Source of the DNA: JANMJD01 sp963828405
Lineage (GTDB): Bacteria > Actinomycetota > Acidimicrobiia > Acidimicrobiales > Ilumatobacteraceae
Length of the DNA stretch: 64,000 bases
Direction of reading: 5' to 3'
Assembly (NCBI GenBank): GCA_963828405.1
Contig: CAWHEG010000012.1
Coordinates: 1 to 64,000 of the forward strand
Shown: positions 1-9,063 of the stretch, in pieces
Numbering within the stretch: the first letter of the stretch is position 1
Layout of the letters: every line of letters begins with the position of its first letter
Translations under genes and position numbers: made by a program
Notes under the pieces: model-generated
Databases searched by the model: none
The model's input: only the letters and a program-made list of their open reading frames with translations
Told to the model about the DNA's origin: nothing

Positions 1-2
1 CC

Positions 3-242
3 TCGCTGCCGCCACCGCTGGCGATGCGCGCCGATTTCGATTGGCCGCGCCCCGACAAGCGCCGCGAGTTCCTGCGCGTACGGCGCAATGCACAAGGCGG
101 GCTCGATCTGTTCGGCAACCAGAGTTCAGGCGTGCTCACGTCGGCGGTGTGGGCGGACGGTCTCGTGAATCAACCACCGCAGCAGCCGATCGTTCATGGG
201 GACATGGTGCGCTACCTGCCGATGAACGCACTGCTTTTGAAG
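3..242 (+). CDS. moeA: MoeA C-terminal end (5' truncated)
   Basis: This is the last roughly 80 residues of molybdopterin molybdenumtransferase, the enzyme that inserts molybdate into adenylated molybdopterin. The visible part is the C-terminal beta-barrel domain, with the family-typical stretches FLRVRR, NQSSGVLTS and WADGLV. The gene enters from the left edge. Its frame runs without a stop straight into moaD at 243. A run of four T at 234-237 sits just before a TGA in the +1 frame; with three T the gene would end there, two bases before the moaD ATG. The apparent fusion is therefore probably a homopolymer error. The family is clear; the exact 3' end is not. Confidence 0.85.
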
Positions 243-494
243 ATGGAGATCAAACTGCGCTACTTCGCTTCGCTGCGCGAAGCCCTCGGCCAAGGCGAGA
301 CCATCGAGTTGCCGGCCGGCGCCACCGTGGCCAGCGCACGTGACGCGCTGATCGCGCGCGGCGGCGCGCACGCGCAGATGCTCGCGCGCGGACGCGCGCT
401 GCGTTGCGCCCTCGACCGGCAGATGACCGGCGAAGACCAGGCCCTGCACGACGGCGCCGAGCTGGCCTTCTTTCCTCCTGTTACCGGCGGTTGA
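243..494 (+). CDS. moaD: MoaD, molybdopterin synthase small subunit
   Basis: A ubiquitin-like sulfur carrier of 83 residues that, with MoaE, converts precursor Z into molybdopterin. It starts with the typical MEIKLRYFASLREALG and ends in the diagnostic VTGG, whose terminal Gly-Gly is adenylated and thiocarboxylated. The length is normal for the family. It directly follows moeA, the usual order in beta-proteobacteria, and is in frame with it here, probably through a one-base error. Codon use and the company it keeps point to a Burkholderiales-like source, unlike the rest of the window. Confidence 0.9.
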   Translation: MEIKLRYFASLREALGQGETIELPAGATVASARDALIARGGAHAQMLARGRALRCALDRQMTGEDQALHDGAELAFFPPVTGG

Positions 495-546
495 GCCGCT
501 CGCTCAATCGGCTACCCTTGCAGCCGTCGCTCCTGTGGCCCCTTCG

Positions 547-2393
547 ATGACGACCAGCCCCTTGCCGTTTCCCCAAACCACGTCCACCCCCGTGGGCCCG
601 GTGGTGCCGTTGCCGGCAGGCGTGCACATCGATCGGTTCGTCGTCGAGCAGACGCTGCACCAGGGCCCGCACGGCTTCGCTTACCGTGTGCGCGAGTCGG
701 CCACCACCAGCCGCTGGTGTTGCTCGAATGTTTTCCGCGATCGTTGGCGATCCGCCAGCCCGATGGTGCGGTGCGCGCGCGCCAGGCCGGCGATGCGATT
801 GCGCTGTCGGTGGTCTGCGAGGCTTTCGTTCAGGACGCGCGGGCACTGGCCGTGGTTGACCACCCGGGTGTGGTCAAGGTGTTCGGCGTCATCAATGCCA
901 ACCGCACCGTCTATCGCCTGATGCCGTTCATCGACGGCCAGACGCTCGAAGAGCAGCGCCTCGAACGCGCCGATGCGCCGACGGTGGGCGGCCTGGTGCG
1001 CCTGTACGACAAGCTGCTCGACGCGCTCGAGGCGCTGCACAAGGCCGGCTTCGTACACGGCCTGGTGCAGCCTGACCAGATCCTGATCAAGGCCGATGAC
1101 AACGCGCCGGTGCTGCTGGGCATGGACGGCGTGGCCATGGAACTCGGCGAAATGATGATGAGCCCGTGGGCGGCGCTGGAGCAGCAGCAGACGACGCGGT
1201 TCGAACGCATCAATGCCTCGGCCGATCTGTACATGCTGGCGGCGACGATGTGTTTTGCCGCCACCGGTGCGGCGCCGCCGCGGGCCGAAGAGCGGCTGAC
1301 CAGCGGAGAGTGGGAACCGGCGGCGCTGCTGGCCGACGTGCCGCTCGGTGGTGGCGATTCGCCGGCGCTGCGCGACGCCTTGATCCAGGCCGTGGTGGCC
1401 TCGCTCGCGCTGGCCGAACCGGCGCGTCCCAGCGTGCCGACGACGTGCGCCACATCCTGCACCCGCAAGGCCATGGCGCCTTCGTGGCCACCACCGGTCC
1501 GGCGCCGCTGTGGGTCGGCGAGGTGCCCGACCGCGACTCGCAATGGGAAACGCTCGAAGGCATGAGCGGGCCCGCTCCGTTGCACGACAACGCCGACACG
1601 CAGATCGTCATGGACCCCGTCGACCTCGGCAAACCGGCCGAGCCGCGAGTCGCACGCGCGCCGGTGCGTGCGGAGCCGACACTGGACGCGCCGGTGATGG
1701 TGGGGCGGCGAGCGGTTCACGTTGTGGCGCGGCCTCGCAGGTCCGGCTTCGCGGTCGCGGCCGTGGCCGCCGTCGCTACCGCCGTCGTGGCGCTGTTCTG
1801 GTGGAGCCAGACGCCGCCGTCGAACCTCGCGCTGCCGGCGTCGCCGCCGCCTGCTGCCGTGGACTCGCCGCCGCCGGCCGCGGCCGTTGTGCGAGCCACG
1901 CCCGCGGCGCCGCTGCCGCCTGCGGCCAGTTCGGTGGCCGCCGTGGCTGCACCGATCGCCGTTCCCCCTGTGGCCGCCGCGGCGCGCCAGGAGCCCGCCC
2001 GCCCGCGGCGCCATCCCCCAAAGCAAAGCCGAGGTGACGGCAGCGCCCGCCACCGGGGCGGTCACAGAGTCTGCACCTGCACCCGCAACTGCACCCACCG
2101 CGGTCGCTGCCAAAACCGCCGCGCCCGCGGCGGCGCCGCCCATCGCGGTCGTGCCGAAGGCAGCGGTCAAAGCGGTGCCCAAGACGGTCGCGCCGAAGAC
2201 GGTGGCCAGGCGCAGCGAAAGACCCGCCGTCGCTGCCAACAAGACGGCCCCGCGCCCCGTGCCCGCCGAAGGCCTGTGCAGCAACCGCACGCAGTTCGCG
2301 TACCTGTATTGCATGCAGGAGCAATGCGCGCGCGCGTCGCAGCGCAACAACGCGCAATGTGCGGCGCTGCGGCGCTCCGGCGAACTGAGATGA
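547..2393 (+). CDS. Serine/threonine-kinase-like membrane protein, frameshifted
   Basis: One gene can be read only by joining four reading-frame segments, with shifts near 699-701, 1430 and 1990-2030. The joined protein begins with MTTSPLPF, then a kinase-like N-lobe start (IDRFVVEQTLHQGPHGFAYRV) and a C-lobe in which the catalytic-loop His-Arg-Asp appears as HGLVQPDQIL, so catalysis is doubtful. A single membrane segment follows (around 1738-1800, AVAAVATAVVALFWW), then a long Ala/Pro-rich linker and a cysteine-containing tail (CSNRTQFAYLYCMQEQC). It resembles the kinase-like proteins of Burkholderiales in architecture. The shifts all lie in GC-rich stretches, so sequencing error is more likely than true decay. 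Substrate and role are unknown. Confidence 0.6.
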
Positions 2394-2671
2394 CCCCCCC
2401 CCGGAGCGGCTGCGCCGCACCCCCCCGGGGGGCACCGCCAGTGGCTTGGCGGAGCCAGATCCACGGCGGTCGCTTGGGGATGCGTCTTGTGCCACGGGGA
2501 CTGCCGGCGCGCGCGTGCGAATTCAGACGGAAGACTTCGACGTCGCATCGACAGTGCGAGATGGTCAAGTTCTCGAAACGGTGTCGAGGGATACCTCGCG
2601 GCGTGTGATTCGCTATGGTTCACGCAACGGCGCCGACTGGGTGCGGCGCCATCTCTGAGGGGAGAACCACG
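2394..2671. other. Gene-free stretch with probable chimeric junction
   Basis: No gene is seen here. The left part (2393-2440) is a run of C, a short GC palindrome and a run of G, followed to about 2500 by spacer sequence of the type common after genes in Comamonadaceae-like genomes. From about 2520 on, composition matches the actinobacterial remainder. An EcoRI site (GAATTC, 2519-2524) happens to lie near the change. The last bases hold a GGGGAG ribosome binding site (2659-2664) for the next gene. The junction point is inferred from composition and gene content only. Confidence 0.55.
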
Positions 2672-4384
2672 TTGGCTGACAGAGTCAAGATCTTCATGCT
2701 GCCCGAAGGCGCGTTCACGCGCCGCCGCCTGCTCGCCGGGACCGGTGCCGCTGCTGTGGCGGCCGCCGCCCTGGCCGCCTGCGGCAGCGACGGTGGCGGC
2801 GACGCCGCCCCGGCAGCCACCGATGCCGCGCCGGCGGCGACCGACGCTGCACCGGCAGCAACAGACGCCGCACCGGCAGCCACCGACGCCGCACCCGCGG
2901 CCGGCGAGGGCACTGGCAAGATCCTGCGGGTCGGCACGCTCGGCGGCGCCAACGACATCCTCGACGGCCAGCACATCGTCGCCAAGTCCGACATCATGCG
3001 CCAGGCCACCGGGTGGGAGCCGCTGATGAGCTTCAGCCCCGAGTACGTGCCGGAGTACGCCAACGGCATCGCCAAGGACGTGACGGCCAAGTCGGCCGAC
3101 AACTACACGATCACGCTGAAGGACGGGGTCAAGTTCTCCGACGGCAAGGACGTCACCTCCGCCGACGTGATCTACTCGATGGAGCGTCTGCTCGATCCCG
3201 ACAGTGCCCTGTTCGGCGGTTCGGCGCTGCGCCCGATCCTCGACAAGTCCGGCATCACCAAGGTCGACGACCGCACGGTCGAGGTCAAGCTCAAGCAGGC
3301 CGTGTCGAACTTCAAAGAGGTCCTCTGCGCCTACACCTTCGGCATCGTGCCCGTCGGCTACGAGCGCTTCGACGGCGACCCGACCACGCAGATCGGCACC
3401 GGGCCGTACATGCTCAAGGAGTTCGAGGTCGGCAAGAAGTCGGTCCACGTCAAGAACCCGTACTACTGGGACGCCGGCAAGCCGTGGTTCGACGAGATCC
3501 ACATCATCGACTTCGCCGATGCCGACGCTTCGGTCAACGCCCTGCTCGCCGACCAGATCGACGCCGTCGCCGACATCCCGGCCGCCTCCGTCGGCCAGAT
3601 CGAGGGCACCGACGGCTATGCCGTGCTCAACTCGGCCGGCGGCAGCTGGCTGACGATCTTCATGGCCGTCGACCAGGAGCCGTTCACCGACGTCAGGGTC
3701 CGCCAGGCGATGCGCCTGATCGTCGACCGCGACGCGATGCTCGAGCAGGTCTTCGCCGGCTACGGGTCGATCGCCAACGACCTGTTCGCCCCGCTCGACG
3801 CCGTCTACATCGGCGACGAACTGCCCCAGCGCAAGCAGGACATCGAGGCGGCCAAGGCGCTGCTCGCCGAGGCCGGCAAGAGCGATCTGACGATCGATCT
3901 GTTCGCCCCCGACGACACGGCGGGCCTGCCCGAGATGATCCAGCTGTTCGCCGAACAGGCCAAGGAGGCCGGCATCACGGTCAACGCCGTCGTGCTCCCC
4001 GGCTCGGAGTACTGGGGCGACGAGTACCTCAAGCGCACCTTCGGCACCGACTACTGGGGGACCCGCAACTTCCTCCCGCAGTGCGCCGCAGGCGAGCTCA
4101 AGGACTCGGCCCCGTACCCCGACACCCACTGGCCGCCGGCCGGCTCGACGTTCGTCGAGGACTACAACGCAGCGCTCGCCGAGACCGACGACACCAAGCG
4201 CAAGGTGATCACCGACAAGATGCAGAAGGAGCTGTACGAGACGGGTGGCCTGATCATCCCGTGCTTCCAGAACGGACTCGACGGCTACAACCAGCGGCTC
4301 GTCGGGATGATCGCCCGGCCCAACACCCTCAACATGGACCACTACGGCCGAGGCTTCAAGAACCTGTCCTTCGCCGAGGGCTGA
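2672..4384 (+). CDS. Oligopeptide/dipeptide-type ABC transporter substrate-binding lipoprotein
   Basis: Extracytoplasmic solute receptor of the SBP_bac_5 (DppA/OppA) family, about 570 residues, feeding the permease and ATPase genes that follow. The TTG start at 2672 is chosen because GGGGAG lies 7 bases upstream. The signal region has twin arginines (TRRRLLAG, residues 16-23) and a lipobox LAAC with Cys37, so it is probably a Tat- or Sec-exported lipoprotein. Next comes a linker of five 7-residue AAPAATD-type repeats, then the binding domain (KILRVGTLGG onward). Family members bind peptides but also betaines, opines and nickel. Its place directly before a B12 methyl-transfer cluster suggests a methylated amine as ligand, which is inference. 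The first gene of the probable operon. Confidence 0.9.
   Translation: MADRVKIFMLPEGAFTRRRLLAGTGAAAVAAAALAACGSDGGGDAAPAATDAAPAATDAAPAATDAAPAATDAAPAAGEGTGKILRVGTLGGANDILDGQHIVAKSDIMRQATGWEPLMSFSPEYVPEYANGIAKDVTAKSADNYTITLKDGVKFSDGKDVTSADVIYSMERLLDPDSALFGGSALRPILDKSGITKVDDRTVEVKLKQAVSNFKEVLCAYTFGIVPVGYERFDGDPTTQIGTGPYMLKEFEVGKKSVHVKNPYYWDAGKPWFDEIHIIDFADADASVNALLADQIDAVADIPAASVGQIEGTDGYAVLNSAGGSWLTIFMAVDQEPFTDVRVRQAMRLIVDRDAMLEQVFAGYGSIANDLFAPLDAVYIGDELPQRKQDIEAAKALLAEAGKSDLTIDLFAPDDTAGLPEMIQLFAEQAKEAGITVNAVVLPGSEYWGDEYLKRTFGTDYWGTRNFLPQCAAGELKDSAPYPDTHWPPAGSTFVEDYNAALAETDDTKRKVITDKMQKELYETGGLIIPCFQNGLDGYNQRLVGMIARPNTLNMDHYGRGFKNLSFAEG
2804..2908 (+). repeat. Five 21-bp tandem repeats coding the lipoprotein linker
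   Basis: Five consecutive 21-bp units encode AAPAATD-like heptapeptides between the lipobox cysteine and the binding domain. The units differ by a few third-position changes, so they are drifting copies. Such Ala/Pro tethers hold the receptor away from the membrane, and the copy number could vary between strains. Confidence 0.85.
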
Positions 4385-4414
4385 TCGCCTCCGGCGTCAT
4401 CCACGATGCGGTGA

Positions 4415-4454
4415 CCGCCGCTCCGGGCTCCCTCTGCGGGGCTCGGGGCGGCGG
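4415..4454 (+). promoter_or_regulatory. Strong RNA hairpin between receptor and permease genes
   Basis: Bases 4415-4431 pair with 4438-4454 to give a 17-bp stem with three G-U pairs and a 6-base loop. There is no T run after it, so it is not a standard terminator. Hairpins at this position in ABC transporter operons commonly protect the receptor mRNA or reduce read-through, giving more receptor than permease. The function here is inferred. Confidence 0.6.
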
Positions 4455-4479
4455 GCCGTAGCGGAGCAGAAGGGATTCA

Positions 4480-5442
4480 ATGTCCAACGGGTGGGGTGTC
4501 ACCAAGTTCATCCTCCGGCGGCTCGCCTTCGGCGTGGTGACGCTGTTCATCGTCTCGCTGATCATCTTCGGCGCGACCCAGCTGCTGCCGAGCGACGCGG
4601 CCCAAACCCAGCTCGGCCGCAACGCCACCCCGGCGAGCCTGGAGGCGCTGCGCGAGGAGCTCGGGCTCAACAAGCCGAAGGTCGAGCAGTACACGTCGTG
4701 GCTCGGCGGCATGCTCACCGGCGACCCGGGCAACTCGCTCGTCGGTTCCAAGCTGCCCGTCCTCGAAGGCATGGGCGATCGCGTCGTCAACTCGCTGTTC
4801 CTCCTCGTCCTGGCCTCGCTGGTGTCGGTGCCGGTGTCACTGTGGCTCGGGGCGTACATGGCCCGACGAAAAGCGCCGATCCTCTCCAACGCGATGCTCG
4901 CCCTCGCCTCGCTCCCCGAGTTCGTCGTCGGTGTCGTGTTCGTGATCCTGTTCGCCACCCGCGTGTGGCACGTGCTGCCCGCGGTGAGCGCCATCGACAT
5001 CGGCAAGGGCCCGTGGACCGACCCGAGGGGCGCCGTGCTCCCCACCCTCACCCTGGCATTGGGGGCGATCCCGTACATCAGCCGCACGGCGCGGGCCTCG
5101 CTGGCCGAGGTGTTGCAGAGCGACTACGTCGAGATGGCCCGGCTGAAGGGACTCACCGAGCGCCAGGTCATGCGCCGCCACGCCTTCCCCAACGCCCTCG
5201 GACCGGTGTTCCAGGTGATCGCCCTGAACATCGCCTACTTCGCCGCCGGCGTGATCATCGTCGAGACGGTGTTCAACTTCCCCGGCATCGGCGGGGCGAT
5301 GAGCACAGCGGTCAAGGCTCGTGACATCCCGACCGTCCAGTTCCTGGCGATGGTGCTCGCCGGCGTCTACGTGGTCACCAACATCGCCGCCGACGTCGCC
5401 ACGATCCTGGTCACCCCCCGACTCCGTACGAGGCTGCAGTGA
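4480..5442 (+). CDS. ABC transporter permease, DppB/OppB family
   Basis: Inner-membrane permease of 320 residues with about six membrane segments. The first is at residues 12-31 (LAFGVVTLFIVSLIIFG). The cytoplasmic EAA loop that contacts the ATPase is visible as YVEMARLKGLTERQVMRRHA followed by FPNALGP. The ATG at 4480 is preceded by AGAAGG with good spacing. The stop overlaps the start of the next permease by 4 bases, as in a translationally coupled operon. Length and order (receptor, B, C, D-F) are typical of the family. Confidence 0.93.
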   Translation: MSNGWGVTKFILRRLAFGVVTLFIVSLIIFGATQLLPSDAAQTQLGRNATPASLEALREELGLNKPKVEQYTSWLGGMLTGDPGNSLVGSKLPVLEGMGDRVVNSLFLLVLASLVSVPVSLWLGAYMARRKAPILSNAMLALASLPEFVVGVVFVILFATRVWHVLPAVSAIDIGKGPWTDPRGAVLPTLTLALGAIPYISRTARASLAEVLQSDYVEMARLKGLTERQVMRRHAFPNALGPVFQVIALNIAYFAAGVIIVETVFNFPGIGGAMSTAVKARDIPTVQFLAMVLAGVYVVTNIAADVATILVTPRLRTRLQ

Positions 5443-6354
5443 GCGCCACCACCCCCCTGGATTCCACTCCCCTCGACACGACCCCGACGACGGCACCGGC
5501 GAAGCCGCCGGGTGTGCTGCGCGTCGCCTTCCGGTTGTGGCGCACACGCTCGGGAGCGATCATCGCCCTGGCGCTCGCCATCGTCGCCCTGTTCGGCCGC
5601 TACGTCGCGCCGTACGACGAGCAGAAGGGGATCTCCAAGGCGTTCCAGCCGGCGAGCGGAGACACGACTGCCCTCGCGATTCGGCTCGGCGAAGGTCGGC
5701 CACGACGTGTGGACGCGATTCCTCTACGGCGGCCGGCCGATCCTCATCGCCGCCGTGCTCTCGACGATCCTGGCGCTGGTGATCGGCACGATCATCGGGC
5801 TCGCCGCCGCCTACAACCGGCGCAAGCTCGACGGCTTCCTGATGCGCACGATGGACATCGTCCTCGCCCTGCCCCAGGTGATCACGGCGCTCGTCGTGCT
5901 GTCGATGCTCGGGGCCAAGACGTACCTGATCGTCCTCACGGTCGGCCTGTCCACCGTCCCGCGCATCGCCCGGGTGGTGCGCGGCGCGGCGGTGTCGGTG
6001 GTCGAGCGCGATTTCATCGGCGCGGCCGAGGCGCTGGGCGAGTCGAGGACCCGCATCCTGTTCTCCGAACTGCTCCCCAACGTCGCCGCGCCGCTGCTCG
6101 TCGAGGCCAACCTGCGACTCACGTTCTCCATCGGTCTGATCTCGGGCATCTCGTTCCTCGGCTTCACCCCCGATCTCGGCGCCGCCAACTGGGGGTTGAT
6201 GATCAACGAGAACCGGAGCGGGATCATCTCCAACCACTGGGGTGTGACACTGCCGGTTCTCGCCGTCGCCCTGCTGACGGTGAGCACCGGTCTGATCGGC
6301 GACGGCATCTCGCGGGCTGCCGCCGGTCTCGACCGCCAGAAGGATGAGGCGTGA
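5439..6354 (+). CDS. ABC transporter permease, DppC/OppC family, frameshifted
   Basis: Second permease subunit. The N-terminal cytoplasmic tail and first membrane segment (SGAIIALALAIVALFG) are read in one frame. The rest, from about KVGHDVWTRFLYGGRP, is in the next frame, so one base is lost or gained near 5680-5695. The C-terminal part carries the EAA loop (GAAEALGESRTRILFSELLP) and the conserved SFLGF near the last membrane helices. The corrected length of about 305 residues is normal. The stop codon overlaps the start of the ATPase gene. The break is probably a sequencing error, since every other transporter gene is intact. Confidence 0.85.
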
Positions 6355-8126
6355 TGGCCGAGACGCTGCAAGTTCGCAACCTGCGGATCAACGTCGAGGC
6401 CACCGGCCACGACATCGTCGACGAGGTCGATCTGACGATCGCACCCGGCGAAGTGCTCGGCCTGGTCGGCGAGTCGGGTTCGGGCAAGACGACCGTCGGT
6501 CTGGCGGTGCTCAACCACGCCCGGCGTGGCGTGCAGATCGCCGGCGGATCCGTGTCGATCGACGGGGTCGAGATGTCCAGTCTCACCGACGACGCGCTGC
6601 GGCGCATCCGCGGCAAGTTGGTCTCGTACGTCCCCCAGGACCCCTCGACCGCACTCAACCCGGCGATCCGCATCGGCAGACAACTGCTCGAGGTGCTCGA
6701 GGCCCACGACTTCGGCGGTTCCGACGCAGCCCGCGATGCCCGGGTGGCCGAGGTGATGGCCGAGGTCCTCCTCCCCGGCGTGCCCGAGTTCCTCCGCAGG
6801 TACCCCCACCAGCTCTCCGGCGGCCAGCAGCAGCGCGTCGGATTGGCGATGGCGTTCGCCTGCCGTCCGGCGGTGATCGTGCTCGACGAGCCGACGACCG
6901 GCCTCGATGTCAGCACACAGTCGCATGTCCTGGCCACCGTGCGCGATCTGTGCCGCACGCACGGGATCTCCGCCCTGTACGTCACCCACGACCTCGCGGT
7001 GGTCGCCAACCTGGCCGACCGCGTGGCGGTGATGTACGCCGGGCGCATCGTCGAGCAGGGGCCGACCACGTCGTTGTTCACCAATCCGGCCCACCCGTAC
7101 ACCCGCCACCTCACCGCCGCCGCCCCCGACATGGACGGGACCAGCGCGATGGTCGGCCTGACCGGACGGGCCCCCGCGCCCGGCAAGCGACCGGGCGGAT
7201 GCTCGTTCGCCGAGCGCTGCACCGTGGCCACCGACGAGTGCCGGACGTCGTTCCCCCGGGAGACCGAGGTCGCCCCCGGCCACACGGTGCGCTGCGTCCA
7301 CGCCTACGACGTCCCCGAGCGGCTGCGCAATGCGGCACGCACCCAGCGGCCGACCATCGACACGGGTCACGAGTTGCTCGGCGTCCGTGACCTCTGCGCG
7401 TCCTACACCGGCCACCAGGTGGTCCACGACGTGTCGTTCGGCGTGGCCGCCGGTGAATGCGTGGCCGTCGTCGGCGAGTCGGGCTCCGGCAAGACCACGG
7501 TCTCCCGCTCGATCGGCGGTCTCCACCACGAGTGGACGGGCGAGGTGCGGCTCAACGGCGCGGTGCTCGCCCGATCGGCGCGGGACAGGCCCACCAAGCA
7601 GCGCCTGACCATCCAGTACGTGTTCCAGAACCCGTACAGCTCGTTGCACCCCCGCCGGCCGATCGGCGACTCGGTGGCCCGGCCGCTGCTCATCGCCGGG
7701 GGGTCGAAGGCCGAGGCCCAGCGTGCCGTCGGCGAGATGCTCGAGCGCGTTTCGCTGACAGCGGCCTACGCCGCCCGGTATCCGGATCAGCTCTCCGGCG
7801 GCGAGCGCCAGCGCGTGGCGATCGCCCGGGCGCTGGTGGCCAAGCCCGACGTGCTCGTCTGCGACGAGGTCACCTCGGCCCTCGACGTCCTCGTGCAGGC
7901 CTCGATCGTCGAGCTGCTCCACCAACTGCGCCGCGACCTCGGGCTGGCGATGCTGTTCGTCACCCACAACCTGCCGCTCGTTCGCTCGATCGCCGATCGC
8001 GTCGTGGTGATGGCCGACGGCAAGGTCGTCGAGAGCGGCCCGACCGACACGGTGCTCACCAACCCGACGGAGGAGTACACCCGGCGTCTGCTCGCCGACA
8101 CCCCGTCGATCGCCGCCGCCCTGTAG
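6354..8126 (+). CDS. Fused DppD-DppF type ABC transporter ATPase
   Basis: A single protein of about 590 residues carries both nucleotide-binding domains of the transporter. Domain 1 has Walker A GESGSGKTT (residues 39-47), signature SGGQQQR (about 155) and Walker B VIVLDEP. It ends in the oligopeptide-type Cys-containing tail GGCSFAERC (about 282). Domain 2 repeats the set: GESGSGKTT (about 375), LSGGERQR (about 480) and VLVCDEV. The ATG at 6354 overlaps the stop of the permease, and AGAAGGA lies upstream. An alternative GTG at 6351 adds one residue. Fused D-F proteins are common in actinobacterial and rhizobial peptide-type transporters. Confidence 0.93.
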   Translation: MAETLQVRNLRINVEATGHDIVDEVDLTIAPGEVLGLVGESGSGKTTVGLAVLNHARRGVQIAGGSVSIDGVEMSSLTDDALRRIRGKLVSYVPQDPSTALNPAIRIGRQLLEVLEAHDFGGSDAARDARVAEVMAEVLLPGVPEFLRRYPHQLSGGQQQRVGLAMAFACRPAVIVLDEPTTGLDVSTQSHVLATVRDLCRTHGISALYVTHDLAVVANLADRVAVMYAGRIVEQGPTTSLFTNPAHPYTRHLTAAAPDMDGTSAMVGLTGRAPAPGKRPGGCSFAERCTVATDECRTSFPRETEVAPGHTVRCVHAYDVPERLRNAARTQRPTIDTGHELLGVRDLCASYTGHQVVHDVSFGVAAGECVAVVGESGSGKTTVSRSIGGLHHEWTGEVRLNGAVLARSARDRPTKQRLTIQYVFQNPYSSLHPRRPIGDSVARPLLIAGGSKAEAQRAVGEMLERVSLTAAYAARYPDQLSGGERQRVAIARALVAKPDVLVCDEVTSALDVLVQASIVELLHQLRRDLGLAMLFVTHNLPLVRSIADRVVVMADGKVVESGPTDTVLTNPTEEYTRRLLADTPSIAAAL

Positions 8127-8130
8127 GCCC

Positions 8131-9015
8131 TCAGGCGCTGCGGCCGATCACCAGTTGGCGCCAGGCGTCGGTGGCCGTGGCGGCGTTGAAGGTGAACACA
8201 TGCAGCCTGGTGATCCCGAGTTCGACGAGTGAGCCCTCCAGGGGGGCGAGCAGCAGCGCCGGGTCGTAGCCGCCGGCGGCCATCTTGCCCATCGCCGAGG
8301 CGTTCTTGCGCAGGTAGCGCAGCGAGGCGCCGATGCCGACCTTGACCCCGATGGTCAACAGCTTGGCCCGATCGACGACGCCGGGCAGGCCGAGGTGGAT
8401 CGGCAGGTGGACGCCGGCGGCGCGCATCTCCGTCGCCCAGCGCACGATCGCCTTGGTGTCGAAGCACATCTGTGTCGACACCCACCCGGCGATCCCGGCG
8501 GCGTCGAGGCTGGCCTGCTTGTCGAGCAGCGCCTTGGTCAGCACCTCGTCGGGAATGGCCGGGTGCCCGTCGGGGTACCCGCCGATGCCGATCGCGGTGA
8601 GCGGGGCCCCGGCGGCGATCAGGGCGTCGATCAGCTGGCCGGCGTCGTGGCAGGGCCCGTCGGAGTCCTGGGCGTCACCGCCGATCACGAACACCGATGT
8701 CACCCCGTGGGTGGCCAGCCATGCCACGATCCGCTCGAGGTGTTCGGTCGACGTCACCATGTGCGCGGCGAGGTGGGGAACGACCGTCAGCCCCATCGCC
8801 AGCAGGCCCTCGGCGGCGGTGAGCGAGGCATCGATCCCCTTCACCGGGGAGCACGTGAGCGTCACCGTGGTCCCCGGGGCGAGGGCGGACGCCTCGCGCT
8901 CCAGGCTGCCCACGGGGATCAGCTCGAAGAACGGGTCCTGCCACAGGGCCAGCCCTGCCGGTCCCATGAGCGCCGATGCCGACCGGGTCGTTCGTTTCAA
9001 CATTTTTCCCACCAT
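8131..9015 (-). CDS. MetF-like methylenetetrahydrofolate reductase family protein
   Basis: A 294-residue member of the MTHFR superfamily, the TIM-barrel flavoenzymes that interconvert methyl- and methylene-tetrahydrofolate. Visible family-like stretches are VTLTCSPVKGID, VFVIGGDAQDSDGP and GIGGYPDGHP, plus LPIHLGLPGVVDRAKLL near the C-terminus. It diverges from standard MetF and matches the type that travels with MttB clusters. The ATG at 9015 is supported by AGAAGGA on the minus strand. It is transcribed away from the corrinoid carrier, and the two promoters share a 49-bp gap containing an inverted repeat. The likely job is oxidising methyl-THF made by the pathway to methylene-THF; the direction is inferred. 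Confidence 0.8.
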   Translation of the reverse strand: MVGKMLKRTTRSASALMGPAGLALWQDPFFELIPVGSLEREASALAPGTTVTLTCSPVKGIDASLTAAEGLLAMGLTVVPHLAAHMVTSTEHLERIVAWLATHGVTSVFVIGGDAQDSDGPCHDAGQLIDALIAAGAPLTAIGIGGYPDGHPAIPDEVLTKALLDKQASLDAAGIAGWVSTQMCFDTKAIVRWATEMRAAGVHLPIHLGLPGVVDRAKLLTIGVKVGIGASLRYLRKNASAMGKMAAGGYDPALLLAPLEGSLVELGITRLHVFTFNAATATDAWRQLVIGRSA

Positions 9016-9040
9016 ACAGTTCCTTCTCGCATCGTGGGAA
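9006..9040. promoter_or_regulatory. Candidate operator, 11-13-11 inverted repeat
   Basis: TTCCCACCATA (9006-9016) and CATCGTGGGAA (9030-9040) form an inverted repeat with 9 of 11 positions matching, separated by 13 bases. It sits between the divergent metF-like and corrinoid-protein genes and overlaps the metF-like start. The same 11-mer, with the same 13-base spacing, recurs at 16851-16885 in front of the flavoprotein gene. The IclR protein encoded at 15365 is the obvious candidate binder; that link is inference. Confidence 0.65.
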
Positions 9041-9063
9041 GTTCTGGTCTACACTTGGGGCAT

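Noticed and set aside
911..4342. A 1143-residue open frame on the minus strand
   Set aside because: It is antisense to the kinase-like and substrate-binding protein genes, with Arg/Gly/Val-biased composition and no domain. The plus-strand genes explain the region.
5811..7967. A 718-residue minus-strand frame opposite the transporter ATPase
   Set aside because: Shadow of the fused DppD-DppF gene, which has all its motifs; the antisense product has none.
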